The position numbers and the translations under genes are program-made. Below the pieces are notes generated by a model. The model was not told the DNA's origin. It ran no database searches and saw only the letters and a list, made by a program, of their open reading frames with translations. A stretch of 33,732 nucleotides of DNA from Bacteroidales bacterium (lineage in GTDB: Bacteria; Bacteroidota; Bacteroidia; Bacteroidales; DTU049): contig JAFGWG010000087.1 of NCBI GenBank assembly GCA_016937255.1, forward strand, positions 1 to 33,732, written 5' to 3'. Of the stretch, positions 33,520 to 33,732 are shown piece by piece. Each line of letters begins with the position of its first letter. The stretch's first letter is position 1.

Positions 33520-33732
33520 TATTTATTTTCCAACTCATTAATTCTGCTTTCCAACTGAAGAATATACAATGTGAGCTCCTCAACTTTCTGCAAAAGCATC
33601 ATATTCATTTCACTCACATTAATGCCATTTTCTTCAGTTTCCTCGGCAGATGGTATTCCGGGTAAATGCCCGAATTCATCAATATAGGCCTGTAGCTCTT
33701 CAAAGCTCATAAGTTTATAATCATCTTCAAAA
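33519..33732 (-). CDS. C-terminal end of a large surface/tail-fibre-like protein, 5' end outside the window
   Basis: The frame is open to the right edge; 70 C-terminal codons are visible. The sequence (DDYKLMSFEELQAYI, then HLPGIPSAEE, ENGINVSEMN, and a final Leu/Glu-rich coiled coil KVEELTLYILQLESRINELE) is the stereotyped C-terminus of many large Bacteroidota proteins with tail-fibre or peptidase-S74-like endings. The internal ATG at 33710 is not the start. It overlaps the next gene by one base (TAATG), so the accessory operon continues upstream beyond the window. Confidence 0.75.
   Translation of the reverse strand, partial: FEDDYKLMSFEELQAYIDEFGHLPGIPSAEETEENGINVSEMNMMLLQKVEELTLYILQLESRINELENK

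Overview
The window looks like a chromosomal segment of a Bacteroidota organism, probably a Bacteroidales/Marinilabiliales-like environmental lineage. The evidence is the AT-rich sequence, repeated promoter elements of the Bacteroidota type (TAnnTTTG at -7), C-terminal type IX secretion (T9SS) sorting tails, 3-coathanger stack domains, DUF5063, DUF4468 and DUF5106 families, and an ECF sigma/anti-sigma pair driving an outer-membrane protein. I saw no rRNA, tRNA, IS element or CRISPR, and no gene-free stretch longer than about 300 bases.

Layout. 1-2419 (minus): pgi, followed 2 nt later by a window-truncated Ig-like lipoprotein. 2591-5035 (plus): an RprX/RprY-like histidine kinase and response regulator with overlapping ends, preceded by four direct repeats spaced exactly 10 bp. 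5099-7999 (plus): a DUF5063 protein, a DUF4369/DUF5106 thioredoxin-like protein and an EamA transporter. 8140-11123 (plus): ECF sigma factor, anti-sigma factor and a DUF2807-plus-beta-barrel outer-membrane protein, ending in a terminator. 11261-12706: an exported seven-repeat WD40 protein. 12793-14475: yceD (DUF177), rpmF and fabH, ending in a UUCG-loop terminator. 14609-15126: a 2[4Fe-4S] ferredoxin and an ArsR-type regulator, convergent on one bidirectional terminator. 15217-16392: an amidohydrolase. 16395-18906 (minus): a DUF4468 protein and recQ. 19010-24760 (minus): purL, a polytopic membrane protein and an SDR oxidoreductase, coupled by overlapping stop/start codons.

24889-33732 (minus) is the accessory region and the most interesting part. 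A tightly packed run encodes, in transcription order, the end of a coiled-coil-tailed surface protein, an outer-membrane barrel protein, a Cys-rich T9SS-secreted protein, and a T9SS-secreted alpha/beta hydrolase (GESMGG). Then comes a tandem array: the hydrolase's C-terminal module (3-coathanger domain plus T9SS tail) and the small lipoprotein gene overlapping its 3' end are repeated twice more, without the catalytic N-terminus. A 20-nt relic of a further lipoprotein gene end follows. All three lipoprotein genes start inside the sorting-tail codons in another frame. Near-identical patches alternate with strongly diverged ones, as expected of recombination between cassettes. I read this as a possible cassette array that could exchange the hydrolase's anchoring module together with its cognate lipoprotein. 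That function is inference; the repeat architecture is visible in the sequence.
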